In this document: one piece after another, positions 51,684-62,878 of the stretch | How positions within the stretch are numbered: position 1 is the first letter of the stretch | Layout: each line of letters starts with the position of its first letter | Assembly: GCA_016714785.1 (NCBI GenBank) | Contig: JADKCC010000015.1 | Location: forward strand, 124,001-188,000 | Source of the DNA: Saprospiraceae bacterium | Lineage (GTDB): Bacteria; Bacteroidota; Bacteroidia; Chitinophagales; Saprospiraceae | DNA length: 64,000 nucleotides | Direction of reading: 5' to 3' | Notes under the pieces: model-generated | Seen by the model: the letters and a program-made list of their open reading frames with translations, nothing else | Told to the model about the DNA's origin: nothing | The model's database searches: none | Made by a program: the position numbers and the translations under genes

Positions 51684-52591
51684 TGGTGCTAGTTCGTTTT
51701 TTGGTCATCTTGAATTTAATAGCCCTCAATATCAAAATGATGTCTCAGAGCAATTTCCAGCATTTCTATATTTATGATATAAACAGCGACCCTGATGATA
51801 AAAAATATGACTATGGTATAATGGAAATAGAAAATAAAAAACTTATAAAAAAAACGAGTAAAATGGAAGAAGACGCTTGGATGACGACCATAAAAAACAG
51901 TATAGATAATCTTCCTGCACATAAGAGTAGCGTCATATTCTACTTACATGGATATCAGGGAGATAATAAATACTTTATGCAACAAAGTGGGTATATCTTA
52001 CAAGAAACCATCTTTGACTCGACGGCTCATTCCTATGGCATGGCGATATCTTTACAATGGACATCGGTTCTTACTTATGACAATGCTGTTCAAAATGCGT
52101 ATAAAAAAGGAGCTAACTTTGTGACCAAACTAGCAGAAATTAGTAATTATTTAAAAGCCAAACATCCATTAGCTAAAGTTACTTTTTTGTGTCACTCTAT
52201 GGGGAACAAGGTATTTCAGGGTATCTATGAGCAATGGATAAAAGTGGATACATCCTTATATATAGAAAATGTGATGATGATGGCAGCTGATTTGCCAAAT
52301 GATATTTTCAAAGATAACTTTCCTAATTTATCAAAACATGTCAACAAACTGTACATTTATCATCATTTAGGTGATAAAACCTTGCAAATGGCCAATGCGA
52401 TGAAATCACACCAAAGGTTAGGAATTTTAGGTGTAGATCTAAATAGTGCGCCGAAAGATGGTATGTTTATAAGGAATGCTACTAATTTGAGCGATGACGA
52501 ATCTTTTGCCGGCAAACTGACCAATCATAGATACTATTATGGAAGTCCCACAGTAAGAAGTGAATTATTAGATATTTTAGGAAGGAAATAA
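51683..52591 (+). CDS. Alpha/beta hydrolase (DUF900-like)
   Basis: The product is 302 aa. An N-terminal hydrophobic stretch (VLVRFLVILNLIALNI) suggests a signal or anchor. The fold is shown by FYLHGYQGDN (oxyanion-hole loop) and the nucleophile elbow in LCHSMGNKVF (Ser about 172). Candidates for the acid and His are HHLGDKTLQM and KLTNHRYYYG. Its overall pattern resembles the DUF900 hydrolases. The substrate is unknown. Its ATG overlaps the stop of the DUF1801 gene by one base, so translational coupling is likely. Confidence 0.8.
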   Translation: MVLVRFLVILNLIALNIKMMSQSNFQHFYIYDINSDPDDKKYDYGIMEIENKKLIKKTSKMEEDAWMTTIKNSIDNLPAHKSSVIFYLHGYQGDNKYFMQQSGYILQETIFDSTAHSYGMAISLQWTSVLTYDNAVQNAYKKGANFVTKLAEISNYLKAKHPLAKVTFLCHSMGNKVFQGIYEQWIKVDTSLYIENVMMMAADLPNDIFKDNFPNLSKHVNKLYIYHHLGDKTLQMANAMKSHQRLGILGVDLNSAPKDGMFIRNATNLSDDESFAGKLTNHRYYYGSPTVRSELLDILGRK

Positions 52592-52618
52592 TTAAAATTC
52601 GTTAAATTATAATCTTAT

Positions 52619-52681
52619 GTCATTTCGAACCACAAAGTGGTGAGAAAACTTATTTTATTCAAATATGACTAAGTAGAATTA
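52619..52681. repeat. REP-like repeat, third unit
   Basis: This 63-bp sequence beginning GTCATTTCGAACCACAAAG matches 26967-27029 at 59 of 63 positions. It lies between the convergent ends of the hydrolase gene and the 3239-aa gene. Confidence 0.75.
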
Positions 52682-52696
52682 CTCTCTAAATAAAAA

Positions 52697-52762
52697 TATC
52701 CTTGCATACTTTCATATACAAGGATACCTTATTAGCACTTTGAAGACTTCACAAAAAGTCTT
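52697..52762. terminator. Two hairpins between convergent genes
   Basis: Stem 52697-52704/52719-52726 (TATCCTTG with CAAGGATA) and stem 52743-52749/52756-52762 (AAGACTT with AAGTCTT) lie in the gap. The second is 14 nt from the stop of the minus-strand giant gene. Both are short and could serve as terminators for either side. Confidence 0.45.
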
Positions 52763-52775
52763 TATGTGTTGTGAT

Positions 52776-55700
52776 CTATCTCATTACAGTGACATCTCCA
52801 GCCCTATTTTCGATACTTCCATCTTTAAATAATAGCTCAATGTTATAAACATATACACCAGGTACAACAGGCTTATTCTTAAATGAACCATTCCAGAATG
52901 ACTGTGGATTAGATGGCGATAAATCTTTGGCAAAGAATAGTAAGTTGCCCCATCTGTCATAGATACTATATTTTGTTACCATTTCTACTTCTCCGCAATT
53001 TATACTGAAATATGAATTTCCGCTTATACTTTCAGTATTTATAATATTGGGGATACATTCAGGTTTTACTTTTCTGATAGTAATTCTAATAACATCTGTG
53101 GCGATACACGCACTTTGATTGGTTATAGTGACAGTATATTCTGTATCATCTGTAGGTTTAACCAGTAAAGTAGGAAGATTTTTATTGGATGTTATTTCAA
53201 TACCGTTGGCATACCAAGTGACGCTTAAAGCAGTAAGTGGATTATACTGACCCACAATGGTAAGTAACGTATCATCTCCAAGATTAAATATTAAATCTTG
53301 ACCAAGATTAACTGTAAATATAGGTGGTTCAATGATCTTAATTTCTGGCCATCTGTCATTGATACATCCATTTGCATCTTTTACCATGATTTTGTAATTA
53401 CCAGTTTTTAAGTTCGATGTAGATGTTGTGGAGCCATAAGTTATACCACCATTGAATGATATTTGATAAGGAGGCTGACCACCTCTGATATTGCTCAGCC
53501 TGATTGAAGCAGTTTGCCCAAAACATGCAATGGTATCCACACTAACATCAAATAAGGGAAGATCGTCTTCCAAAATTACAGTAACATTGTCTGAAGCGGC
53601 ACACTTAGTCACAGTGTCTCTTACAGTCAAAGTAAAAATACCACCTTGCAATACAGTATGCTGCATCTGATTACTTACAATGTCATTGGCTAGTTTCCAT
53701 TCGTAAATAATATTTGGGCCGACGGAAGATAAGCTTGTGCCTAGTATTGCAGATTGGATAGTGCAATTTAAAGTTTTGTCTAAGCCAGCATCAGCTATTG
53801 GCAAATCATTGATCCTAATTGTCACATCTTCTTGATCATCAGGACATGGTGCTTGGCCAGTAAAACTATATCTGAATACATAAGAACCTGATGGTCTTCC
53901 AGTAAGAGTAAATGTACCGTTTTGTGCGTTGAAACCAGCAGATCCACCATTTACTACTGTCCATGTTCCGCCTGAATCTTCATTGTCCAATCTATCAAAT
54001 AGGCTGACCACGTCCGTAGCACCTACACAGTATTCAGCGCCTCTAGCTGTACCAGCATTTTTAGGGTTAAATATGTTAATCGTCACTATCTTTGTAGATG
54101 GACATGGCGCAGGAAGTGGCGTATTTAATTCATAATAAATGTCATACAAAGCAGCTGGCATATTACTAAGATTTAGTACACCATTGGTAATTACTATCAA
54201 AGGATTATTGGACTTCCAAGTACCCGGTTTGGCATCGCTAAATGGTCTCAGATCAAAAGTGGCGCTTGATGTACAGATGGAAGGTATCTGACCTAATACG
54301 ATTTGTTCACAACTACAATCGATAACTTCTACGTTGGTTGGTATTTTAATATTGACACATGGCACGGTAGATGCTACTTCGTAATAATAATTAATGGTAC
54401 CTAACGGCGAACCAATGTAACTTACATTGGTAAAATTAGGAATTTCAACTAAATCTTTGTCTAACCACTTACCAATACCTGTTGTAGAGACTAATAATGC
54501 TCTAAAATCTAAGGAAGAAGGCCCTGAACTTGATACTGTATTACATACCATTGTATCTTTTGTAACAGCAGTATTTTGGTTTTCAATTTTTAGAATTACG
54601 GTCGAATCTTTTTGACATGTACCTGATGGCGCCGGAACTAAACTATAGGTCAATTTGTAAATTCCTTCTGATAGGTTCTTGGCATCAAGTATATCGCTAG
54701 GTGTATTGATGATATTCCCAATAGGGTTTCTCACTAACCAAAAACCAGGAGAATTAGGAATGCCTTCAAGCGTATTGAGATCCAATAAGCCATTAGAATT
54801 ACATAGTGGGCCAGGATTATTGATGTTGATCGCAGGGCATTGACAATCAGATATGGTTATTTCTACTTCTACAGACACAGGCGTACATGGAGAGGTAGCA
54901 TTACGAGTATAAGTAAATTTGAAAATTGCTCCGACAGGTTGGGCCACAAAATCTACTACACCAGAAGCACTGATTGGGAGGGAAGGACTACCACTTGTTT
55001 GTGTCCACACGCCTGATGTAGTGTATCCATTTTTTAAGAGATCGTATAATCGAACGGTTGTTGGTCCATTGCCGGAATTAATATTGCATGCGGTACCTTT
55101 CCTTTCCACTTCTGCTACTGGTTGCAAAGCAATGGTGACTGGAGCTGGGACACTATTGGTACATCCAGCTATTGGGTTACTTAAAGTAAATGTAATTTGG
55201 TAACTACCGGTAGGTTTTCCAAAGACATTCAAAAATCTACCACTAGTTATCGCACCAGATATATTTGATGACCAAACACCAGTAATTCCGACTGGTGTAG
55301 TCGTCAGAATGGTGCTGCTATTTAGATCAATGAGCGTATTATCACCATTACAAAGTGATAATGGTGTGATCATTACATCGGGGCATTTACAATCTCTGAC
55401 TACAATCTTCAAATCGATAGAATCATTTTTACATGGAGATTGCGCCGTGTTGGTGATATATCTTACAGTCAATACTTCATCTTTTGCTAAGCCAGTGCCA
55501 TTTATAGTGGATGGTGCTGTAAAAGCAGATGCTGGACCAGATACCAATTTCCAAGTACCGATACTACTACTAGCCGCCAATAAAGTATTAACATCAAGCA
55601 TAGTACTACCTGTTGCATTGTCATTACAAATAGTGGTTTGTGTTGTGGTGAGTGTCGCCACAGGATCATCATACACCACAATATTTGTTGTAGGTTGACA

Positions 55701-58700
55701 GTTTGGTGTCAAATCCCACTGTACAATATATGTTCCTGCTTGCAAACCTGTAGGATTAAAAATGTCATTGACCATTGTAATGCCTACAGGACTTATTATG
55801 CTGAATGTACCTCCCAATGCTGGATTACCTTTTTTGGTTTTCATATCGACAGGTGCTGACCCTTGATTACAGTATGGACCAGTAGGTAAGATTTGTGGAC
55901 ATTGGCAAGCATTTACTGTTACAAACAAAGTATCCACCACATTACTACATGGATTCATTGCTCCAGAAGTTGTGTATTCAAATTGATAGCTGCCTGCCGC
56001 AATTCCAAGGAAACTAACATTGGAAGGATCAGTTGTAAAATCAACTCCAGAACCTGTAATTTCTCGCCAATTGCCTAATACATTTGGAGGATTAATTTGA
56101 GTTGTAAAGTTTATACTGCTCGGACCAAAACCATCATTTGTTCTACAAACTATTAATGGAGTAGGAGAAATATTGAGTGTAGGTGTTAAATTATTAATGA
56201 CTGTTACTGTGTCTGAACCAAAACAGGTAGATTGTGAAACATCCACCCAATACTGACCACCTGAAGATACTTGTATGGTCTGAGTAGATTCACCTGTATT
56301 CCATAAATACAGATCAAAACCACCTCCAGCATCTAGTACACCGTTACTCCCATCACATAAACTCAATTCGTTGATATTGGGAGATAAGGAATTGCCCACA
56401 GTGACCGTTACATATAAGATTGTTGTACAATTAAAAGGTGTACTCACTGTCAAGGAGTAATTTCCTGCAGCTGAAGTAGTAATAGACGCACCATTCGATG
56501 TTGTATTATTACCTAAATTGGTCCACACAAAGGTACTGCCAGTGATATCGCTTGTACCAGTCAACGTAGTGCTTTGCCCTGGGCAAATTGCTGTGGACCC
56601 TGAATAACTAACTGTTGGTGCGGGATGTACCGTTATGGTCCTTGATGCTGTACTGGTGCAGCCGTTTGATTGTGTAGCAGTCACTACATACGTAGTTGTA
56701 ATGCTTGGGCTAATGGTAATATCAGGTGTTGTAGCGCCATTTGACCATATAAATGAAGAAAATGCTGTTGGATTATTGACACTTATTTGTGATGTAGCAC
56801 CATTAGAACATCTCTCTGTATTGCCTGCTAAAAGCACTTGCGTACCACTAATGGTAGTCACATTAAGTGTCCGCTCAACAACACAACCACCAGTAGTATA
56901 TGTCAATAGTTTGAAACATGTCCCGTAAGTAGATAGATCTATATCTTCAAAAGTAAATATTTCAGTATTTCCATCTGCTATATAAGTGTAGTCGCAATTA
57001 TATAATTCGAATCTATCAAAGCTTGAGTAGGATTGGCCAATATTGTAAGTACCTACTAAATCTACCATGCTACTACCGCAAGCTATCGGTAAATAGGAGA
57101 AAACGGGAGCAGGTCCTTCATCTACTGAAATCGAGGCAGTAGCTGTCCCTGTACATCCCCAACTGTCAGTAACGGTCAACAACAATGTGCCTGAAGTTGC
57201 TTGTGATGATTCTTCCAATAAAAAGAAGCGATCATCCCAAAGTGTTAGAAAAGGTCCACCATATCCATTGATACCTGATGGTGGTGTCCATACCAAATTA
57301 TAAGGAGCAAGACCAGATGTAACATTTCCATATATAGGATCGGCATTACCTTCTATCCCATCTTTGCAAACAGCAATATTGCTAGGGTCGATTACAGCTG
57401 TTACTGGATCTTTTATGTCAACCTCCACACTTTCTATACCTTGACATCCTAAGTCATCCGTGAAAGTTACACTATAATCGGTAGGCGTAGTAGGGCACAC
57501 TTGTACAGTTGCACCTGACCCATTTACACCTTGTCCTGACCACTGGAAATCTACATAGTTACCGGTTCCGCCCATTGGGTTTATGGTTATGTTAATACAA
57601 TCTCCTGGATTACAAACGTAAGCAGGATCAGGAATAAAAGTTCCTTCCAACTCAGGGTAAACGGTGACAAAAATTGAAATGGGTGGACTTTGACATACTT
57701 GCCCTGGTATTGTGCCATATACTATGTATTCAACTATTTGAGGGGCATTTGAAGTATTAATAAGGGTCTCTAGGAGATTCATTTGGCCAAACGGATAGGT
57801 TCCACTCAATGTTTCACCAGTAACATTAGGATTATCAATGGTGGTTAATATAATATTGGCGGCAGGGTCACTTGCTACAGCAGTTACTAATACTGGTACA
57901 CCAGAACATGTTTCTTTATCATCTCCTTCGACAGTGATGAGTGTATTACATGCTGGAAAACCTTGCCAAGTCAATGGTGTGGATTGCGCACATGAAAGAT
58001 TGGTCCAACAACCCAATTCCCCATCCGCAAATGAAAACATAACAACTTTTAAACTTGCTCCTTCACATTCAGCTTGAGTTTCAAACTCTTTCACTTTTAA
58101 ATCAAAACAAATACTTACACTTTGGAGGCTGCCGCAAGCTCCTGGCAAACCCCATGCAGTATCAGGATTACTTCCGTCAGTGCAATCAGCGCCACTTCCT
58201 GGTGATGCCCAATACCAGCCTGCAGGCATATCTCCTCCAGCAGCTAAGCCTCCAGCTCCCCAGGTTAAACCTAAATTTCCATTAGGTAATGTGACAGGGC
58301 TATATTGTGGACTTGAGAAATTGTAATGGACTTCAGCTTCATCATACCAACTAGAACCACCTGGAGCTGCTTGTCCTGACAATGGTAAAGCATCCAGATC
58401 CCAACCTTCATACACAACTGGAACTATTCCTTGCAGCCATTGGCAGTTATTGCCATCTGGTGGTACTGTTCCTGCTGCTGAAACAATAAAGTTTACATTA
58501 TAACAAAAGTGCACCACTTCCCCTGAGCAATAGGGTCCAGTTTGATCTTCATTAGGATGTTCTGGGCGCGTAACATCGAGTGTTGCTCCGTAACAATCAA
58601 ATGATCCGGCATCAAAAGCGTTGGCACAGACAGTAAAGTCATCATCGAGATTCATGCCTCCCGCTGCTTCTACTCGTACATAAATAGTCCCTGATCCAAT

Positions 58701-61700
58701 TGGGAAAGGATTTGTAATGGCACCTGTGAAACAAGATACAAATGGAGAAAAACAGTCATAAGCGATACTGATAATAGGAGAAAATGAGGCATCGTTAATA
58801 GTGATAACTGCGGCACTTGCAGTGGACGCATCAAAAGTAAAAGAATAATAGGTGGCATTGCCATTTGGATCACAGAATCCATCTCCACAAAAACTCTCAT
58901 TACAGCCTGGTAAACATGTTTGGCCTCCTGTCGGTACGGCTATTGAAGGTGCCGCCGCACAATCACTTGCCGCTGCACAACTACCTGAATTGGTAACAGC
59001 TGAGAGGCTGAATGTTCCACAAGTAGCTGCATTTGAGCCTACCCTTATAAATAAACTATTGGTAGCAAAATCTTGACACCTTATATTGGCAGTGAAACTT
59101 CCTGTATTACAAGGAGATTTGAAAACATCATCAGGCAATATAGACAAGGAGCTACAGTCCGGACCACTAAATATATCCACCACAAACGGTGCTGTCATAG
59201 AAGTATTGGCAAAAGTGACATCCACGGAAACAACATTAGGCCCAGTTTGTACTTCATACCAAACGGAAGATTCTGTTCCTACGCCACATGGGCTTGCTAT
59301 TTCTTGATTGGCACAGCAAGTGGAGTTTTGGGTAGCCGTTCCTATAGATTCAGCAGTGCATGGTGTATCATTTGCTGGTCCAGCATTATATCTTATATCA
59401 AATCCTACTGGGCCACTGCCGCCAGGTACTCCTATGCCAATGTAATAGGTAGCACCTACTGTGACATTTACGGTACCAGCTCCAGTAATACATCCTCCCC
59501 CAGCTGCCACGGTTGTAGCTGGGCAACCTGTAAATACACTTAAAGTACCTATAACGTTTTGAAACTGGACACTTGTCGTGCCAGCTGGTGGTGTAAATTC
59601 ATACCACACAATAGCATCCATGCTATAATCCAATCCACAACCTCCCACCGTAAAATCTTCTGGACAAGCACCTATACTGGTGCTTCCAGCTACTGGGAAA
59701 AACTCACACACTGGGGAATCAGGTATGCTTATGGCACCACTACAATCATCATTAGCCACCGTAGCCGGTGTTTCACTTGTACTTAGTGTAAATGGGCCAG
59801 CACTTGCTGAAGGAGAGCTTACATAAATTTTAAGAATGTCCCCTTCAGTAGGGCAATCTATCATGACCAAGGTGGAACATGTGGTGCCAATTGATGCTCC
59901 ACCACAACCATCATATACATTTATTACACCTCCTGTAAGACCAGATAAGGTAAAGGTCAATGTCTTGATTCCCGCAGGTACAGTATAATCATACCAAACG
60001 GAAGCTTCTCCATTTGCACCACAAGTGGTGATGTCTTCGGTGGCACAAGAGTTATCTCCAGATGTTGAAAAAGGCAAGGCATTTGCACAATCATCATTGG
60101 CTGGTCCAGCATTATATCTTATATCAAACCCTACTGGGCCACTACCTCCTGGTACACCTATGCCAACATAATAAGTAGTACCTGCTGCAACAGTGATCAT
60201 AGTTGCACCTGTTATACATCCTCCACCTGCTACAAATGTGGTGGCTGGGCAACTTGTAAATACGCCAAGTGTACCAACAACATTTTGAAATTGTACACTT
60301 GTGGTACCCGTTGGTGGTGTAAATTCATACCACACAATAGCGTCCATACTGAAATCCAATCCGCAGCCACCTACCGTAATATCTTCTGGACATGCACCCA
60401 CGCTAGTACTTCCTGCAACAGGGAAGAATTGACATACTGGAGAATCAGGTATGCTTATGGCACCACTACAATCATCATTAGCTACCGTTGCTGGCGTCTC
60501 ACTCGCATTTAGTGTAAATGGGCCAGCACTTGCTGAAGGAGAGCTTACATAAATTTTAAGAATGTCCCCTTCAGTAGGGCAATCTATCATGACCGAGGTG
60601 GAACATGTGGTGCCAATAGATGCACCACCACAACCATCATATATATTTATTACACCACCTGCAAGGCCAGTAAAGGTAAAGGTCAATGTCTTGATCCCTG
60701 CTGGTACAGTATAATCATACCAAACGGAAGCTTCCCCATTTGCACCACAGGTGGTTATGTCTTCGGATGCACAAGTATTGTCTCCAGCATTACTATATGG
60801 TAATGCGTTGGCACATTCATCATTGGATGGCGCTGGATCTACCGTGATATTTATATTATCAGTGGCTGTACAACCATTTGCATCTGTGACAGTCACAATC
60901 CAAGTCCCGCTATGGGTAGGATTATTTGCCATAGCAATATTTAAAGGAGAACCTGTATCTGTTCCTCCAGGAAGATCCCAACTGTATTGCAAAGTACCAG
61001 TTCCAGTACCAGCCACACTTAAATTTATGGGTGCCCCTGCACAAATAGTGAAATCAGCAGGTGAATTGCTATTGTTTATATTTTGTATTTGTACACCTGT
61101 GGGTAATGGGTTAACTGTGAGTGTTATAACTGAAATGGCATAACAATATACATCTGTAACCCTGGCATATACAGTGCCCGAAGTGCTATTGTATGGGGAT
61201 GTTAAGGGACCTACATTTGCAGTAGCGTCTCCTGCATTGGCATGATAAGATACTGTCATACCTGTTTGTCCATTTAATACAGTAAGGTCTGCATCGGCTA
61301 ATGTAAAATCTCCCGTTCCACTTCCTACAGTTGTCTCACATGTTGCCAGAGTTGCAACATTGGCAGTCGGTAAGCTAAAGATATTGACAGTGATTGATGT
61401 AGAGCCAGTACAGCCCATAGCATCAGTAACTGTTACGGAGTAAGTGCCGTCATTTGCTATTGTACTTGATGGTATTGACCAAATATTGGCAGCATTTACT
61501 ATAGGTGTACCATCCAAAGCCCAAGTATAGCCTGCTGCTCCTGCTGGCGATACTGTGAGTGTAAAATCAGCTCCAATACATACATTTCCATCATTGGAAC
61601 CATTATTTTCTGTGACTGCTATAGTTGGCATGACAGGCGATGCACCTGAAGTAACAGTAATATCAAATGATCCTTGATTGATATCTAAACTAGCAACTTG

Positions 61701-62495
61701 AATTAAATAAGTACCAGGCTCCAAACAATGTGGCCCAGGACCTGTTGCTTCCAATACGCCAAAACATGTGCCACTATACACTCCAATAATTGGTGATATA
61801 ATAGGAAGTGTACCGTTAGGACTAACATCAATCTCAATGGTTTGATCAGGTGCTGTAAGTGTGTATGAATACCAAACAGATGCAAAAGGACTTATGCCTC
61901 CGGGCACATTTTCACCTGCTTGGGAAGATGCGCCACCATTAGTACCTCCCACAGTTGCGCCATTAGAAAGCGATTCTGCATTGGTGCATTCATCATTAGT
62001 CGGAGGCATAAATGCCCAACCATTATTGTTGATCGTAGTGCTCCATGAGTCCATACCGCCTGTCACATCAAAACATTGACATCCAAACTCATACAAACCT
62101 GGACTTGCAGGCAGCGTGGCTGTAAAATCAGGATAAGTACCAGTCATAGGTATATCCATGGTGTTCCATGCGAAATTATTACCTAAAAATCGTACAAGTG
62201 AATATTTTAAAATACAATTTACATTGATTGGCATTGCTGCTCCACTTACTGTAGCAGTTACTACCAATGGCAATAAATGTGGCCCAGTACTAGGTAAAGG
62301 AATCATTGTTACCCCAATCGCCATATTTTGATTACCAACAAAACGCAAAAAGGGTATGTCTTTCCATTGGTATTTGAAGGGAGAATAGGTATTTTGATTG
62401 TTTTCACAATTAGACCATTGGGTACTATTGCCATTGGAAAGAGATTGAGATAAACTACAACATACAAAAATAAAACTGATGAATAAATTTCTCAT
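52776..62495 (-). CDS. Giant adhesin-like protein with T9SS type B (gliding-motility-associated) C-terminal domain
   Basis: The protein is 3239 aa from ATG 62495; the frame continues upstream, but the signal peptide (NLFISFIFVCCSLSQSLS) starts at this ATG. The N-terminal third has PPC-like and Ig-like modules, including a pair of nearly identical 242-residue units (59372-60823). The middle has PKD/SprB-like modules (ITVHPAPTVSYSGSTAICPGQSTTL). Four units each opening with CxC follow (54.3-55.9 kb). The C-terminus is the type B sorting domain (YSIYDRWGNLLFFAKD... VPGVYVYNIELLFKDG). It would be exported by T9SS and shown on the surface, perhaps for adhesion or gliding. Confidence 0.9.
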   Translation of the reverse strand: MRNLFISFIFVCCSLSQSLSNGNSTQWSNCENNQNTYSPFKYQWKDIPFLRFVGNQNMAIGVTMIPLPSTGPHLLPLVVTATVSGAAMPINVNCILKYSLVRFLGNNFAWNTMDIPMTGTYPDFTATLPASPGLYEFGCQCFDVTGGMDSWSTTINNNGWAFMPPTNDECTNAESLSNGATVGGTNGGASSQAGENVPGGISPFASVWYSYTLTAPDQTIEIDVSPNGTLPIISPIIGVYSGTCFGVLEATGPGPHCLEPGTYLIQVASLDINQGSFDITVTSGASPVMPTIAVTENNGSNDGNVCIGADFTLTVSPAGAAGYTWALDGTPIVNAANIWSIPSSTIANDGTYSVTVTDAMGCTGSTSITVNIFSLPTANVATLATCETTVGSGTGDFTLADADLTVLNGQTGMTVSYHANAGDATANVGPLTSPYNSTSGTVYARVTDVYCYAISVITLTVNPLPTGVQIQNINNSNSPADFTICAGAPINLSVAGTGTGTLQYSWDLPGGTDTGSPLNIAMANNPTHSGTWIVTVTDANGCTATDNINITVDPAPSNDECANALPYSNAGDNTCASEDITTCGANGEASVWYDYTVPAGIKTLTFTFTGLAGGVINIYDGCGGASIGTTCSTSVMIDCPTEGDILKIYVSSPSASAGPFTLNASETPATVANDDCSGAISIPDSPVCQFFPVAGSTSVGACPEDITVGGCGLDFSMDAIVWYEFTPPTGTTSVQFQNVVGTLGVFTSCPATTFVAGGGCITGATMITVAAGTTYYVGIGVPGGSGPVGFDIRYNAGPANDDCANALPFSTSGDNSCATEDITTCGANGEASVWYDYTVPAGIKTLTFTLSGLTGGVINVYDGCGGASIGTTCSTLVMIDCPTEGDILKIYVSSPSASAGPFTLSTSETPATVANDDCSGAISIPDSPVCEFFPVAGSTSIGACPEDFTVGGCGLDYSMDAIVWYEFTPPAGTTSVQFQNVIGTLSVFTGCPATTVAAGGGCITGAGTVNVTVGATYYIGIGVPGGSGPVGFDIRYNAGPANDTPCTAESIGTATQNSTCCANQEIASPCGVGTESSVWYEVQTGPNVVSVDVTFANTSMTAPFVVDIFSGPDCSSLSILPDDVFKSPCNTGSFTANIRCQDFATNSLFIRVGSNAATCGTFSLSAVTNSGSCAAASDCAAAPSIAVPTGGQTCLPGCNESFCGDGFCDPNGNATYYSFTFDASTASAAVITINDASFSPIISIAYDCFSPFVSCFTGAITNPFPIGSGTIYVRVEAAGGMNLDDDFTVCANAFDAGSFDCYGATLDVTRPEHPNEDQTGPYCSGEVVHFCYNVNFIVSAAGTVPPDGNNCQWLQGIVPVVYEGWDLDALPLSGQAAPGGSSWYDEAEVHYNFSSPQYSPVTLPNGNLGLTWGAGGLAAGGDMPAGWYWASPGSGADCTDGSNPDTAWGLPGACGSLQSVSICFDLKVKEFETQAECEGASLKVVMFSFADGELGCWTNLSCAQSTPLTWQGFPACNTLITVEGDDKETCSGVPVLVTAVASDPAANIILTTIDNPNVTGETLSGTYPFGQMNLLETLINTSNAPQIVEYIVYGTIPGQVCQSPPISIFVTVYPELEGTFIPDPAYVCNPGDCINITINPMGGTGNYVDFQWSGQGVNGSGATVQVCPTTPTDYSVTFTDDLGCQGIESVEVDIKDPVTAVIDPSNIAVCKDGIEGNADPIYGNVTSGLAPYNLVWTPPSGINGYGGPFLTLWDDRFFLLEESSQATSGTLLLTVTDSWGCTGTATASISVDEGPAPVFSYLPIACGSSMVDLVGTYNIGQSYSSFDRFELYNCDYTYIADGNTEIFTFEDIDLSTYGTCFKLLTYTTGGCVVERTLNVTTISGTQVLLAGNTERCSNGATSQISVNNPTAFSSFIWSNGATTPDITISPSITTTYVVTATQSNGCTSTASRTITVHPAPTVSYSGSTAICPGQSTTLTGTSDITGSTFVWTNLGNNTTSNGASITTSAAGNYSLTVSTPFNCTTILYVTVTVGNSLSPNINELSLCDGSNGVLDAGGGFDLYLWNTGESTQTIQVSSGGQYWVDVSQSTCFGSDTVTVINNLTPTLNISPTPLIVCRTNDGFGPSSINFTTQINPPNVLGNWREITGSGVDFTTDPSNVSFLGIAAGSYQFEYTTSGAMNPCSNVVDTLFVTVNACQCPQILPTGPYCNQGSAPVDMKTKKGNPALGGTFSIISPVGITMVNDIFNPTGLQAGTYIVQWDLTPNCQPTTNIVVYDDPVATLTTTQTTICNDNATGSTMLDVNTLLAASSSIGTWKLVSGPASAFTAPSTINGTGLAKDEVLTVRYITNTAQSPCKNDSIDLKIVVRDCKCPDVMITPLSLCNGDNTLIDLNSSTILTTTPVGITGVWSSNISGAITSGRFLNVFGKPTGSYQITFTLSNPIAGCTNSVPAPVTIALQPVAEVERKGTACNINSGNGPTTVRLYDLLKNGYTTSGVWTQTSGSPSLPISASGVVDFVAQPVGAIFKFTYTRNATSPCTPVSVEVEITISDCQCPAININNPGPLCNSNGLLDLNTLEGIPNSPGFWLVRNPIGNIINTPSDILDAKNLSEGIYKLTYSLVPAPSGTCQKDSTVILKIENQNTAVTKDTMVCNTVSSSGPSSLDFRALLVSTTGIGKWLDKDLVEIPNFTNVSYIGSPLGTINYYYEVASTVPCVNIKIPTNVEVIDCSCEQIVLGQIPSICTSSATFDLRPFSDAKPGTWKSNNPLIVITNGVLNLSNMPAALYDIYYELNTPLPAPCPSTKIVTINIFNPKNAGTARGAEYCVGATDVVSLFDRLDNEDSGGTWTVVNGGSAGFNAQNGTFTLTGRPSGSYVFRYSFTGQAPCPDDQEDVTIRINDLPIADAGLDKTLNCTIQSAILGTSLSSVGPNIIYEWKLANDIVSNQMQHTVLQGGIFTLTVRDTVTKCAASDNVTVILEDDLPLFDVSVDTIACFGQTASIRLSNIRGGQPPYQISFNGGITYGSTTSTSNLKTGNYKIMVKDANGCINDRWPEIKIIEPPIFTVNLGQDLIFNLGDDTLLTIVGQYNPLTALSVTWYANGIEITSNKNLPTLLVKPTDDTEYTVTITNQSACIATDVIRITIRKVKPECIPNIINTESISGNSYFSINCGEVEMVTKYSIYDRWGNLLFFAKDLSPSNPQSFWNGSFKNKPVVPGVYVYNIELLFKDGSIENRAGDVTVMR
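59372..60823 (-). repeat. Tandem duplication, 2 x 726 bp, inside the giant gene
   Basis: The unit 59372-60097 is repeated at 60098-60823 with an offset of exactly 726 bp (242 codons), so the frame is kept. Long blocks are nearly identical, for example around 59800-59900 and 60525-60625. Each unit holds two PPC-like domains (EDITTCGANGEASVWYDYTVP and then DAIVWYEFTPP). Confidence 0.88.
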
Positions 62496-62878
62496 TAATT
62501 CAGGATTAACTTTAATTATTAAAAGCACTAAAATTTATACTACGTAAAGTGGGGATAGATATTTAATTCATAAACATCTGAGTAGTAAAGATACATACTA
62601 AAATAAATATTACAAAAGAAAGACTCAAAAACATGTACACATTACAATAATCGATATGAATATTATAATGATTAAAATTATTAAAAGTCAAAATTTTATT
62701 CTAAGAAATATAATATGCTTGACTTATTAAAAATTTTATTGCGACACACTAATTTAATTATAATAATAATTTTTTTTACTTTTATGATAATTTGCTAACA
62801 ATTCAGAATCTTAGAGTTCTGGAAATTTATTTCACACACTATACATTCCATTAAAAAGCAAATACCATAAAATCAGTA
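62496..62878. other. AT-rich gap, nothing recognised
   Basis: The 383-nt gap between the giant gene and the deacylase gene is very AT-rich. I see no open reading frame, RNA gene or clear repeat in it. It presumably holds the promoter of the giant gene (minus strand), but no convincing TTTG/TAnnTTTG pair was found. Confidence 0.4.
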
